Assembly (NCBI GenBank): GCA_037893245.1
Contig: JBAIAA010000806.1
Span: 124,001-188,000, forward strand
Reading direction: 5' to 3'
DNA from: Crossaster papposus
Lineage: Eukaryota > Echinodermata > Asteroidea > Velatida > Solasteridae
DNA: 64,000 nt
The notes beneath the pieces were generated by a model that saw nothing but the letters and a program-made list of their open reading frames with translations, ran no database searches and had not been told where the DNA came from. Of this stretch, positions 48,377 to 62,165 are shown one piece after another. Numbering within the stretch: the stretch's first letter is position 1; each line of letters starts with the position of its first letter. A program made the position numbers and the translations under genes.

Positions 48377-51300
48377 TGGCGAATTTGAAACGCGCGTGTT
48401 AACGTTAACATTTTCAGAAAATCGAAATAAAATACTAACAAAGCATGCCCCGGGTCAAATTGCTAATTTTGCCATTCCTGGAGGCCCCCCTCTATCTCCT
48501 AACACCCAGCCCCTTCCCGGGGCATGCTTTCCTTCATGCCCTTATTTGTGGGCGGGGATTGTGTGCACAAACCTATGGCGAATTTGAAACGCGTGTGTTA
48601 ACGTTAAAGTTTTCAGAAAATCGAAATAAAATACTAACAAAGCATGCCCCGGGTCAAATTGCTAATTTTGCCATTCCTGGAGGCCCCCCTCTATCTCCTA
48701 ACACACAGCCCCTTCCCGGGGCATGCTTTCCTTCATGCCCTTATTTGTGGGCGGGGATTGTGTGCACAAACCTATGGCGAATTTGAAACGCGTGTGTTAA
48801 CGTTACAATTTTCAGAAAATCGAAATAAAATACTAACAAAGCATGCCCCGGGTCAAATTGCTAATTTTGCCATTCCTGGAGGCCCCCCTCTATCTCCTAA
48901 CACCCAGCCCCTTCCCGGGGCATGCTTTCCTTCATGCCCTTATTTGTGGGCGTGGATTGTGTGCACAAACCTATGGCGAATTTGAAACGCGTGTGTTAAC
49001 GTTAAAGTTTTCAGAAAATCGAAATAAAATACTAACAAAGCATGCCCCGGGTCAAATTGCTAATTTTGCCATTCCTGGAGGCCCCCCTCTATCTCCTAAC
49101 ACCCAGCCCCTTCCCGGGACATGCTTTCCTTCATGCCCTTATTTGTGGGCGGGGATTGTGTGCACAAACCTATGGCGAATTTGAAACGCGTGTGTTAACG
49201 TTAACATTTTCAGAAAATCGAAATAAAATACTAACAAAGCATGCCCCGGGTCAAATTGCTAATTTTGCCATTCCTGGAGGCCCCCCTCTATCTCCTAACA
49301 CCCAGCCCCTTCCCGGGGCATGCTTTCCTTCATGCCCTTATTTGTGGGCGGGGATTGTGTGCACAAACCTATGGCAAATTTGAAACGCGCGTGTTAACGT
49401 TAAAGTTTTCAGAAAATCGAAATAAAATACTAACAAAGCATGCCCCGGGTCAAATTGCTAATTTTGCCATTCCTGGGGGCCCCCCTCTATCTCCTAACAC
49501 CCAGCCCCTTCCCGGGGCATGCTTTCCTTCATGCCCTTATTTGTGGGCGGGGATTGTGTGCACAAACCTATGGCGAATTTGAAACGCGTGTGTTAACGTT
49601 ACAATTTTCAGAAAATCGAAATAAAATACTAACAAAGCATGCCCCGGGTCAAATTGCTAATTTTGCCATTCCTGGAGGCCCCCCTCTATCTCCTAACACC
49701 CAGCCCCTTCCCGGGGCATGCTTTCCTTCATGCCCTTATTTGTGGGCGTGGATTGTGTGCACAAACCTATGGCGAATTTGAAACGCGTGTGTTAACGTTA
49801 AAATTCTCAGAAAATCGAAATAAAATACTAACAAAGCATGCCCCGGGTCAAATTGCTAATTTTGCCATTCCTGGAGGCCCCCCTCTATCTCCTAACACCC
49901 AGCCCCTTCCTGGGGCATGCTTTCCTTCATGCCCTTATTTGTGGGCGGGGATTGTGTGCACAAACCTATGGCGAATTTGAAACGCGTGTGTTAACGTTAC
50001 AATTTTCAGAAAATCGAAATAAAATACTAACAAAGCATGCCCCGGGTCAAATTACTAATTTTGCCATTCCTGGAGGCCCCCCTCTATCTCCTAACACCCA
50101 GCCCCTACCCGGGGCATGCTTTCCTTCATGCCCTTATTTGTGGGCGTGGATTGTGTGCACAAACCTATGGCGAATTTGAAACGCGTGTGTTAACGTTAAA
50201 ATTCTCAGAAAATCGAAATAAAATACTAACAAAGCATGCCCGGGTCAAATTGCTAATTTTGCCATTCCTGGAGGCCCCCCTCTATCTCCTAACACCCAGC
50301 CCCTTCCCGGGGCATGCTTTCCTTCATTCCCTTATTTGTGGGCGGGGATTGTGTGCACAAACCTATGGCGAATTTGAAACGCGTGTGTTAACGTTAAAAT
50401 TCTCAGAAAATCGAAATAAAATACTAACAAAGCATGCCCCGGGTAAAATTGCTAATTTTGCCATTCCTGGAGGCCCCCCTCTATCTCCTAACACCCAGCC
50501 CCTTCCCGGGGCATCCTTTCCTTCATTCCCTTATTTGTGGGCGGGGATTGTGTGCACAAACCTATGGCGAATTTGAAACGCGCGTGTTAACGTTAACATT
50601 TTCAGAAAATCGAAATAAAATACTAACAAAGCATGCCCCGGGTCAAATTGCTAATTTTGCCATTCCTGGAGGCCCCCCTCTATCTCCTAACACCCAGCCC
50701 CTTCCCGGGGCATGCTTTCCTTCATGCCCTTATTTGTGGGCGGGGATTGTGTGCACAAACCTATGGCGAATTTGAAACGCGTGTGTTAACGTTAAAGTTT
50801 TCAGAAAATCGAAATAAAATACTAACAAAGCATGCCCCGGGTCAAATTGCTAATTTTGCCATTCCTGGAGGCCCCCCTCTATCTCCTAACACACAGCCCC
50901 TTCCCGGGGCATGCTTTCCTTCATGCCCTTATTTGTGGGCGGGGATTGTGTGCACAAACCTATGGCGAATTTGAAACGCGTGTGTTAACGTTACAATTTT
51001 CAGAAAATCGAAATAAAATACTAACAAAGCATGCCCCGGGTCAAATTGCTAATTTTGCCATTCCTGGAGGCCCCCCTCTATCTCCTAACACCCAGCCCCT
51101 TCCCGGGGCATGCTTTCCTTCATGCCCTTATTTGTGGGCGTGGATTGTGTGCACAAACCTATGGCGAATTTGAAACGCGTGTGTTAACGTTAAAGTTTTC
51201 AGAAAATCGAAATAAAATACTAACAAAGCATGCCCCGGGTCAAATTGCTAATTTTGCCATTCCTGGAGGCCCCCCTCTATCTCCTAACACCCAGCCCCTT

Positions 51301-52156
51301 CCCGGGACATGCTTTCCTTCATGCCCTTATTTGTGGGCGGGGATTGTGTGCACAAACCTATGGCGAATTTGAAACGCGTGTGTTAACGTTAACATTTTCA
51401 GAAAATCGAAATAAAATACTAACAAAGCATGCCCCGGGTCAAATTGCTAATTTTGCCATTCCTGGAGGCCCCCCTCTATCTCCTAACACCCAGCCCCTTC
51501 CCGGGGCATGCTTTCCTTCATGCCCTTATTTGTGGGCGGGGATTGTGTGCACAAACCTATGGCAAATTTGAAACGCGCGTGTTAACGTTAAAGTTTTCAG
51601 AAAATCGAAATAAAATACTAACAAAGCATGCCCCGGGTCAAATTGCTAATTTTGCCATTCCTGGGGGCCCCCCTCTATCTCCTAACACCCAGCCCCTTCC
51701 CGGGGCATGCTTTCCTTCATGCCCTTATTTGTGGGCGGGGATTGTGTGCACAAACCTATGGCGAATTTGAAACGCGTGTGTTAACGTTACAATTTTCAGA
51801 AAATCGAAATAAAATACTAACAAAGCATGCCCCGGGTCAAATTGCTAATTTTGCCATTCCTGGAGGCCCCCCTCTATCTCCTAACACCCAGCCCCTTCCC
51901 GGGGCATGCTTTCCTTCATGCCCTTATTTGTGGGCGTGGATTGTGTGCACAAACCTATGGCGAATTTGAAACGCGTGTGTTAACGTTAAAATTCTCAGAA
52001 AATCGAAATAAAATACTAACAAAGCATGCCCCGGGTCAAATTGCTAATTTTGCCATTCCTGGAGGCCCCCCTCTATCTCCTAACACCCAGCCCCTTCCCG
52101 GGGCATGCTTTCCTTCATTCCCTTATTTGTGGGCGGGGATTGTGTGCACAAACCTA
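47781..52156. repeat. 11-monomer, 2,188-bp tandem duplication
   Basis: Units 47781-49968 and 49969-52156 share the order ATTACTAATT with CCTACCCGG, GCATGCCCGGG (198 bp), GGCATCCTTT, ACGCGCG, ACACACAGCC, CAATTTT with GGGCGTGG, CGGGACATG, a plain unit, GGCAAATTT with CCTGGGGGCC, CAATTTT, and AAATTCT. The last members differ (CCTGGGG against CATTCCC), showing the exchange point. Confidence 0.85.
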
Positions 52157-55100
52157 TGGCGAATTTGAAACGCGTGTGTTAACGTTAAAATTCTCAGAAA
52201 ATCGAAATAAAATACTAACAAAGCATGCCCCGGGTAAAATTGCTAATTTTGCCATTCCTGGAGGCCCCCCTCTATCTCCTAACACCCAGCCCCTTCCCGG
52301 GGCATGCTTTCCTTCATTCCCTTATTTGTGGGCGGGGATTGTGTGCACAAACCTATGGCGAATTTGAAACGCGCGTGTTAACGTTAACATTTTCAGAAAA
52401 TCGAAATAAAATACTAACAAAGCATGCCCCGGGTCAAATTGCTAATTTTGCCATTCCTGGAGGCCCCCCTCTATCTCCTAACACCCAGCCCCTTCCCGGG
52501 GCATGCTTTCCTTCATGCCCTTATTTGTGGGCGGGGATTGTGTGCACAAACCTATGGCGAATTTGAAACGCGTGTGTTAACGTTAAAGTTTTCAGAAAAT
52601 CGAAATAAAATACTAACAAAGCATGCCCCGGGTCAAATTGCTAATTTTGCCATTCCTGGAGGCCCCCCTCTATCTCTTAACACCCAGCCCCATCCCGGGG
52701 CATGCTTTCCTTAATGCCCTTATTTGTGGGCGGGGATTGTGTGCACAAACCTATGGCGAATTTGAAACGCGTGTGTTAACGTTAACATTTTCAGAAAATC
52801 GAAATAAACTACTAACAAAGCATGCCCCGGGTCAAATTGCTAATTTTGCCATTCCTGGAGGCCCCCCTCTATCTCCTAACACCCAGCCCCTTCCCGGGGC
52901 ATGCTTTCCTTCATGCCCTTATTTGTGGGCGGGGATTGTGTGCACAAACCTATGGCGAATTTGAAACGCGCGTGTTAACGTTAACATTTTCAGAAAATCG
53001 AAATAAAATACTAACAAAGCATGCCCCGGGTCAAATTGCAAATTTTGCCATTCCTGGAGGCCCCCCTCTATCTCCTAACACCCAGCCCCTTCCCGGGGCA
53101 TGCTTTCCTTCATGCCCTTATTTGTGGGCGGGGATTGTGTGCACAAACCTATGGCGAATTTGAAACGCGTGTGTTAACGTTAACATTTTCAGAAAATCGA
53201 AATAAAATAATAACAAAGCATGCCCCGGGTCAAATTGCTAATTTTGCCATTCCTGGAGGCCCCCCTCTATCTCCTAACACCCAGCCCCTTCCCGGGGCAT
53301 GCTTTCCTTCATGCCCTTATTTGTGGGCGGGGATTGTGTGCACAAACCTATGGCGAATTTGAAACGCGTGTGTTAACGTTACAATTTTCAGAAAATCGAA
53401 ATAAAATACTAACAAAGCATGCCCCGGGTCAAATTGCTAATTTTGCCATTCCTGGAGGCCCCCCTCTATCTCCTAACACCCAGCCCCTTCCCGGGGCATG
53501 CTTTCCTTCATGCCCTTATTTGTGGGCGGGGATTGTGTGCACAAACCTATGGCGAATTTGAAACGCGTGTGTTAACGTTACAATTTTCAGAAAATCGAAA
53601 TAAAATACTAACAAAGCATGCCCCGGGTCAAATTGCTAATTTTGCCATTCCTGGAGGCCCCCCTCTATCTCCTAACACCCAGCCCCTTCCCGGGGCATGC
53701 TTTCCTTCATGCCCTTATTTGTGGGCGTGGATTGTGTGCACAAACCTATGGCGAATTTGAAACGCGTGTGTTAACGTTAAAATGTTCAGAAAATCGAAAT
53801 AAAATACTAACAAAGCATGCCCCGGGTCAAATTGCTAATTTTGCCATTCCTGGAGGCCCCCCTCTATCTCCTAACACCCAGCCCCTTCCCGGGGCATGCT
53901 TTCCTTCATGCCCTTATTTGTGGGCGTGGATTGTGTGCACAAACCTATGGCGAATTTGAAACGCGTGTGTTAACGTTAAAGTTTTCAGAAAATCGAAATA
54001 AAATACTAACAAAGCATGCCCCGGGTCAAATTGCTAATTTTGCCATTCCTGGAGGCCCCCCTCTATCTCCTAACACCCAGCCCCTTCCCGGGACATGCTT
54101 TCCTTCATGCCCTTATTTGTGGGCGGGGATTGTGTGCACAAACCTATGGCGAATTTGAAACGCGTGTGTTAACGTTAACATTTTCAGAAAATCGAAATAA
54201 AATACTAACAAAGCATGCCCCGGGTCAAATTGCTAATTTTGCCATTCCTGGAGGCCCCCCTCTATCTCCTAACACCCAGCCCCTTCCCGGGGCATGCTTT
54301 CCTTCATGCCCTTATTTGTGGGCGGGGATTGTGTGCACAAACCTATGGCGAATTTGAAACGCGCGTGTTAACGTTAAAGTTTTCAGAAAATCGAAATAAA
54401 ATACTAACAAAGCATGCCCCGGGTCAAATTGCTAATTTTGCCATTCCTGGAGGCCCCCCTCTATCTCCTAACACCCAGCCCCTTCCCGGGGCATGCTTTC
54501 CTTCATGCCCTTATTTGTGGGCGGGGATTGTGTGCACAAACCTATGGCGAATTTGAAACGCGTGTGTTAACGTTACAATTTTCAGAAAATCGAAATAAAA
54601 TACTAACAAAGCATGCCCCGGGTCAAATTGCTAATTTTGCCATTCCTGGAGGCCCCCCTCTATCTCCTAACACCCAGCCCCTTCCCGGGGCATGCTTTCC
54701 TTCATGCCCTTATTTGTGGGCGTGGATTGTGTGCACAAACCTATGGCGAATTTGAAACGCGTGTGTTAACGTTAAAATTCTCAGAAAATCGAAATAAAAT
54801 ACTAACAAAGCATGCCCCGGGTCAAATTGCTAATTTTGCCATTCCTGGAGGCCCCCCTCTATCTCCTAACACCCAGCCCCTTCCCGGGGCATGCTTTCCT
54901 TCATTCCCTTATTTGTGGGCGGGGATTGTGTGCACAAACCTATGGCGAATTTGAAACGCGTGTGTTAACGTTAAAATTCTCAGAAAATCGAAATAAAATA
55001 CTAACAAAGCATGCCCCGGGTAAAATTGCTAATTTTGCCATTCCTGGAGGCCCCCCTCTATCTCCTAACACCCAGCCCCTTCCCGGGGCATGCTTTCCTT

Positions 55101-56733
55101 CATTCCCTTATTTGTGGGCGGGGATTGTGTGCACAAACCTATGGCGAATTTGAAACGCGCGTGTTAACGTTAACATTTTCAGAAAATCGAAATAAAATAC
55201 TAACAAAGCATGCCCCGGGTCAAATTGCTAATTTTGCCATTCCTGGAGGCCCCCCTCTATCTCCTAACACCCAGCCCCTTCCCGGGGCATGCTTTCCTTC
55301 ATGCCCTTATTTGTGGGCGGGGATTGTGTGCACAAACCTATGGCGAATTTGAAACGCGTGTGTTAACGTTAAAGTTTTCAGAAAATCGAAATAAAATACT
55401 AACAAAGCATGCCCCGGGTCAAATTGCTAATTTTGCCATTCCTGGAGGCCCCCCTCTATCTCCTAACACCCAGCCCCTTCCCGGGGCATGCTTTCCTTAA
55501 TGCCCTTATTTGTGGGCGGGGATTGTGTGCACAAACCTATGGCGAATTTGAAACGCGTGTGTTAACGTTAACATTTTCAGAAAATCGAAATAAACTACTA
55601 ACAAAGCATGCCCAGGGTCAAATTGCTAATTTTGCCATTCCTGGAGGCCCCCCTCTATCTCCTAACACCCAGCCCCTTCCCGGGGCATGCTTTCCTTCAT
55701 GCCCTTATTTGTGGGCGGGGATTGTGTGCACAAACCTATGGCGAATTTGAAACGCGCGTGTTAACGTTAACATTTTCAGAAAATCGAAATAAAATACTAA
55801 CAAAGCATGCCCCGGGTCAAATTGCAAATTTTGCCATTCCTGGAGGCCCCCCTCTATCTCCTAACACCCAGCCCCTTCCCGGGGCATGCTTTCCTTCATG
55901 CCCTTATTTGTGGGCGGGGATTGTGTGCACAAACCTATGGCGAATTTGAAACGCGTGTGTTAACGTTAACATTTTCAGAAAATCGAAATAAAATAATAAC
56001 AAAGCATGCCCCGGGTCAAATTGCTAATTTTGCCATTCCTGGAGGCCCCCCTCTATCTCCTAACACCCAGCCCCTTCCCGGGGCATGCTTTCCTTCATGC
56101 CCTTATTTGTGGGCGGGGATTGTGTGCACAAACCTATGGCGAATTTGAAACGCGTGTGTTAACGTTACAATTTTCAGAAAATCGAAATAAAATACTAACA
56201 AAGCATGCCCCGGGTCAAATTGCTAATTTTGCCATTCCTGGAGGCCCCCCTCTATCTCCTAACACCCAGCCCCTTCCCGGGGCATGCTTTCCTTCATGCC
56301 CTTATTTGTGGGCGGGGATTGTATGCACAAACCTATGGCGAATTTGAAACGCGTGTGTTAACGTTAACATTTTCAGAAAATCGAAATAAAATACTAACAA
56401 AGCATGCCCCGGGTCAAATTGCTAATTTTGCCATTCCTGGAGGCCCCCCTCTATCTCCTAACACCCAGCCCCTTCCCGGGGCATGCTTTCCTTCATGCCC
56501 TTATTTGTGGGCGGGGATTGTGTGCACAAACCTATGGCGAATTTGAAACGCGTGTGTTAACGTTAACATTTTCAGAAAATCGAAATAAAATACTAACAAA
56601 GCATTCCCCGGGTCAAATTGCTAATTTTGCCATTCCTGGAGGACCCCCTCTATCTCCTAACACCCAGCCCCTTCCCGGGGCATGCTTTCCTTCATGCCCT
56701 TATTTGTGGGCGTGGATTGTGTGCACAAACCTA
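51162..56733. repeat. 14-monomer, 2,786-bp tandem duplication
   Basis: Units from 51162 recur from 53948 at 2,786 bp. Shared marks are CGGGACATG, CATTCCC, GGGTAAAATT, ACGCGCG, CCTTAATGCC, AATAAACTAC, GCAAATTTTG, AATAATAAC and CAATTTT. Matching fails after about 56.2 kb. This repeat overlaps the end of the 11-mer duplication, so the two periods are nested. Confidence 0.8.
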
Positions 56734-56932
56734 TGGCGAATTTGAAACGCGTGTGTTAACGTTAAAATTCTCAGAAAATCGAAATAAAATACTAACAAAG
56801 CATGCCCCGGGTCAAATTGCTAATTTTGCCATTCCTGGAGGCCCCCCTCTATCTCCTAACACCCAGCCCCTTCCCGGGGCATGCTTTCCTTCATGCCCTT
56901 ATTTGTGGGCGGGGATCGTGTGCACAAACCTA

Positions 56933-58922
56933 TGGCGAATTTGAAACGCCCGTGTTAACGTTAACATTTTCAGAAAATCGAAATAAAATACTAACAAAGC
57001 ATGCCCCGGGTCAAATTGCTAATTTTGCCATTCCTGGAGGCCCCCCTCTATCTCCTAACACCCAGCCCCTTCCCGGGGCATGCTTTCCTTAATGCCCTTA
57101 TTTGTGGGCGGGGATTGTGTGCACAAACCTATGGCGAATTTGAAACGCGTGTGTTAACGTTAACATTTTCAGAAAATCGAAATAAAATACTAACAAAGCA
57201 TGCCCCGGGTCAAATTGCTAATTTTGCCATTCCTGGAGGCCCCCCTCTATCTCCTAACACCCAGCCCCTTCCCGGGGCATGCTTTCCTTCATGCCCTTAT
57301 TTGTGGGCGGGGATTGTGTGCACAAACCTATGGCGAATTTGAAACGCGCGTGTTAACGTTAACATTTTCAGAAAATCGAAATAAAATACTAACAAAGCAT
57401 GCCCCGGGTCAAATTGCAAATTTTGCCATTCCTGGAGGCCCCCCTCTATCTCCTAACACCCAGCCCCTTCCCGGGGCATGCTTTCCTTCATGCCCTTATT
57501 TGTGGGCGGGGATTGTGTGCACAAACCTATGGCGAATTTGAAACGCGTGTGTTAACGTTAACATTTTCAGAAAATCGAAATAAAATAATAACAAAGCATG
57601 CCCCGGGTCAAATTGCTAATTTTGCCATTCCTGGAGGCCCCCCTCTATCTCCTAACACCCAGCCCCTTCCCGGGGCATGCTTTCCTTCATGCCCTTATTT
57701 GTGGGCGGGGATTGTGTGCACAAACCTATGGCGAATTTGAAACGCGCGTGTTAACGTTAACATTTTCAGAAAATCGAAATAAAATACTAACAAAGCATGC
57801 CCCGGGTCAAATTGCAAATTTTGCCATTCCTGGAGGCCCCCCTCTATCTCCTAACACCCAGCCCCTTCCCGGGACATGCTTTCCTTCATGCCCTTATTTG
57901 TGGGCGGGGATTGTGTGCACAAACCTATGGCGAATTTGAAACGCGTGTGTTAACGTTAACATTTTCAGAAAATCGAAATAAAATACTAACAAAGCATGCC
58001 CCGGGTCAAATTGCTAATTTTGCCATTCCTGGAGGCCCCCCTCTATCTCCTAACACCCAGCCCCTTCCCGGGGCATGCTTTCCTTAATGCCCTTATTTGT
58101 GGGCGGGGATTGTGTGCACAAACCTATGGCGAATTTGAAACGCGTGTGTTAACGTTAACATTTTCAGAAAATCGAAATAAAATACTAACAAAGCATGCCC
58201 CGGGTCAAATTGCTAATTTTGCCATTCCTGGAGGCCCCCCTCTATCTCCTAACACCCAGCCCCTTCCCGGGGCATGCTTTCCTTCATGCCCTTATTTGTG
58301 GGCGGGGATTGTGTGCACAAACCTATGGCGAATTTGAAACGCGCGTGTTAACGTTAACATTTTCAGAAAATCGAAATAAAATACTAACAAAGCATGCCCC
58401 GGGTCAAATTGCAAATTTTGCCATTCCTGGAGGCCCCCCTCTATCTCCTAACACCCAGCCCCTTCCCGGGGCATGCTTTCCTTCATGCCCTTATTTGTGG
58501 GCGGGGATTGTGTGCACAAACCTATGGCGAATTTGAAACGCGTGTGTTAACGTTAACATTTTCAGAAAATCGAAATAAAATAATAACAAAGCATGCCCCG
58601 GGTCAAATTGCTAATTTTGCCATTCCTGGAGGCCCCCCTCTATCTCCTAACACCCAGCCCCTTCCCGGGGCATGCTTTCCTTCATGCCCTTATTTGTGGG
58701 CGGGGATTGTGTGCACAAACCTATGGCGAATTTGAAACGCGCGTGTTAACGTTAACATTTTCAGAAAATCGAAATAAAATACTAACAAAGCATGCCCCGG
58801 GTCAAATTGCAAATTTTGCCATTCCTGGAGGCCCCCCTCTATCTCCTAACACCCAGCCCCTTCCCGGGACATGCTTTCCTTCATGCCCTTATTTGTGGGC
58901 GGGGATTGTGTGCACAAACCTA
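56933..58922. repeat. 5-monomer, 995-bp tandem duplication
   Basis: Units 56933-57927 and 57928-58922 repeat the order CCTTAATGCC, plain, ACGCGCG with GCAAATTTTG, AATAATAAC, and ACGCGCG with GCAAATTTTG and CGGGACATGC. A third, incomplete round follows at 58923-59718 with one unit missing. ACGCCCGTG near 56947 is private to the first copy. Confidence 0.85.
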
Positions 58923-59519
58923 TGGCGAATTTGAAACGCGTGTGTTAACGTTAACATTTTCAGAAAATCGAAATAAAATACTAACAAAGCATGCCCCGGG
59001 TCAAATTGCTAATTTTGCCATTCCTGGAGGCCCCCCTCTATCTCCTAACACCCAGCCCCTTCCCGGGGCATGCTTTCCTTAATGCCCTTATTTGTGGGCG
59101 GGGATTGTGTGCACAAACCTATGGCGAATTTGAAACGCGTGTGTTAACGTTAACATTTTCAGAAAATCGAAATAAACTACTAACAAAGCATGCCCCGGGT
59201 CAAATTGCTAATTTTGCCATTCCTGGAGGCCCCCCTCTATCTCCTAACACCCAGCCCCTTCCCGGGGCATGCTTTACTTCATGCCCTTATTTGTGGGCGG
59301 GGATTGTGTGCACAAACCTATGGCGAATTTGAAACGCGTGTGTTAACGTTAACATTTTCAGAAAATCGAAATAAAATAATAACAAAGCATGCCCCGGGTC
59401 AAATTGCTAATTTTGCCATTCCTGGAGGCCCCCCTCTATCTCCTAACACCCAGCCCCTTCCCGGGGCATGCTTTCCTTCATGCCCTTATTTGTGGGCGGG
59501 GATTGTGTGCACAAACCTA

Positions 59520-60713
59520 TGGCGAATTTGAAACGCGCGTGTTAACGTTAACATTTTCAGAAAATCGAAATAAAATACTAACAAAGCATGCCCCGGGTCA
59601 AATTGCAAATTTTGCCATTCCTGGAGGCCCCCCTCTATCTCCTAACACCCAGCCCCTTCCCGGGACATACTTTCCTTCATGCCCTTATTTGTGGGCGGGG
59701 ATTGTGTGCACAAACCTATGGCGAATTTGAAACGCGTGTGTTAACGTTAACATTTTCAGAAAATCGAAATAAAATACTAACAAAGTATGCCCCGGGTAAA
59801 ATTGCTAATTTTGCCATTCCTGGAGGCCCCCCTCTATCTCCTAACACCCAGCCCCTTCCCGGGGCATGCTTTCCTTCATGCCCTTATTTGTGGGCGGTGA
59901 TTGTGTGCACAAACCTATGGCGAATTTGAAACGCGTGTGTTAACGTTAAAATGTTCAGAAAATCGAAATAAAATACTAACAAAGCATGCCCCGGGTCAAA
60001 TTGCTAATTTTGCCATTCCTGGAGGCCCCCCTCTATCTCCTAACACCCAGCCCCTTCCCGGGGCATGCTTTCCTTCATGCCCTTATTTGTGGGCGGGGAT
60101 TGTGTGCACAAACCTATGGCGAATTTGAAACGCGCGTGTTAACGTTAACATTTTCAGAAAATCGAAATAAAATACTAACAAAGCATGCCCCGGGTCAAAT
60201 TGCAAATTTTGCCATTCCTGGAGGCCCCCCTCTATCTCCTAACACCCAGCCCCTTCCCGGGACATACTTTCCGTCATGCCCTTATTTGTGGGCGGGGATT
60301 GTGTGCACAAACCTATGGCGAATTTGAAACGCGTGTGTTAACGTTAACATTTTCAGAAAATCGAAATAAAATACTAACAAAGTATGCCCCGGGTCAAATT
60401 GCTAATTTTGCCATTCCTGGAGGCCCCCCTCTATCTCCTAACACTCAGCCCCTTCCCGGGGCATGCTTTCCTTCATGCCCTTATTTGTGGGCGGTGATTG
60501 TGTGCACAAACCTATGGCGAATTTGAAACGCGTGTGTTAACGTTAAAATGTTCAGAAAATCGAAATAAAATACTAACAAAGCATGCCCCGGGTCAAATTG
60601 CTAATTTTGCCATTCCTGGAGGCCCCCCTCTATCTCCTAACACCCAGCCCCTTCCCGGGGCATGCTTTCCTTCATGCCCTTATTTGTGGGCGGGGATTGT
60701 GTGCACAAACCTA
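59520..60713. repeat. 3-monomer, 597-bp tandem duplication
   Basis: Units 59520-60116 and 60117-60713 share CGGGACATACTTT, AAAGTATGCC with GGCGGTGATT, and AAATGTT. Because 597 is divisible by three, reading frames realign, but they still contain stops. Confidence 0.85.
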
Positions 60714-61376
60714 TGGCGAATTTGAAACGCGTGTGTTAACGTTAAAGTTTTCAGAAAATCGAAATAAAATACTAACAAAGCATGCCCCGGGTCAAATTGC
60801 TAATTTTGCCATTCCTGGAGGCCCCCCTCTATCTCCTAACACCCAGCCCCTTCCCGGGGCATGCTTTCCTTCATGCCCTTATTTGTGGGCGGGGATTGTG
60901 TGCACAAACCTATGGCGAATTTGAAACGCGTGTGTTAACGTTACAATTTTCAGAAAATCGAAATAAAATACTAACAAAGCATGCCCCGGGTCAAATTGCT
61001 AATTTTGCCATTCCTGGAGGCCCCCCTCTATCTCCTAACACCCAGCCCCTTCCCGGGGCATGCTTTCCTTCATGCCCTTATTTGTGGGCGGGGATTGTAT
61101 GCACAAACCTATGGCGAATTTGAAACGCGTGTGTTAACGTTAACATTTTCAGAAAATCGAAATAAAATACTAACAAAGCATGCCCCGGGTCAAATTGCTA
61201 ATTTTGCCATTCCTGGAGGCCCCCCTCTATCTCCTAACACCCAGCCCCTTCCCGGGGCAGGCTTTCCTTCATGCCCTTATTTGTGGGCGGGGATTGTGTG
61301 CACAAACCTATGGCGAATTTGAAACGCGTGTGTTAACGTTACAATTTTCAGAAAATCGAAACAAAATACTAACAAA

Positions 61377-61392
61377 GCATGCATGCCCCGGG
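61377..61392 (+). repeat. GCAT duplication in left inverted-repeat arm
   Basis: GCATGCATGCCCCGGG replaces GCATGCCCCGGG, a 4-base tandem duplication giving a 203-bp unit (61311-61513). It recurs at 62232-62247 only as part of the 855-bp duplication. Confidence 0.9.
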
Positions 61393-62110
61393 TCAAATTG
61401 CAAATTTTGCCATTCCTGGAGGCCCCCCTCTATCTCCTAACACCCAGCCCCTTCCCGGGGCATGCTTTCCTTCATGCCCTTATTTGTGGGCGGGGATTGT
61501 GTGCACACACCTATGGCGAATTTGAAACGCGTGTGTTAACGTTAAAATGTTCAGAAAATCGAAATAAAATACTAACAAAGCATGCCCCGGGTCAAATTGC
61601 TAATTTTGCCATTCCTGGAGGCCCCCCTCTATCTCCTAACACCCAGCCCCTTCCCGGGGCATGCTTTCCTTCATGCCCTTATTTGTGGGCGGGGATTGTG
61701 TGCACAAACCTATGGCGAATTTGAAACGCGTGTGTTAACGTTAAAATGTTCAGAAAATCGAAATAAAATACTAACAAAGCATGCCCCGGGTCAAATTGCT
61801 AATTTTGCCATTCCTGGAGGTCCCCCTCTATCTCCTAACACCCAGCCCCTTCCCGGGGCATGCTTTCCTTCATGCCCTTATTTGTGGGCGTGGATTGTGT
61901 GCACAAACCTATGGCGAATTTGAAACGCGTGTGTTAACGTTAAAATTCTCAGAAAATCGAAATAAAATACTAACAAAGCATGCCCCGGGTCAAATTGCTA
62001 ATTTTGCCATTCCTGGAGGCCCCCCTCTATCTCCTAACACCCAGCCCCTTCCCGGGGCATGCTTTCCTTCATGCCCTTATTTGTGGGCGTGGATTGTGTG
62101 CACAAACCTA

Positions 62111-62165
62111 TGGCGAATTTGAAACGCGTGTGTTAACGTGGGCGGGGATTGTGTGCACAAACCTA
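62111..62165 (+). repeat. Truncated 55-bp monomer at a duplication joint
   Basis: TTAACGT at 62133-62139 runs straight into GGGCGGGG at 62140, so 144 bases of the monomer are missing. The two parental sequences share only GT at the joint. It is the only unit in the window that lacks its centre. Confidence 0.95.
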
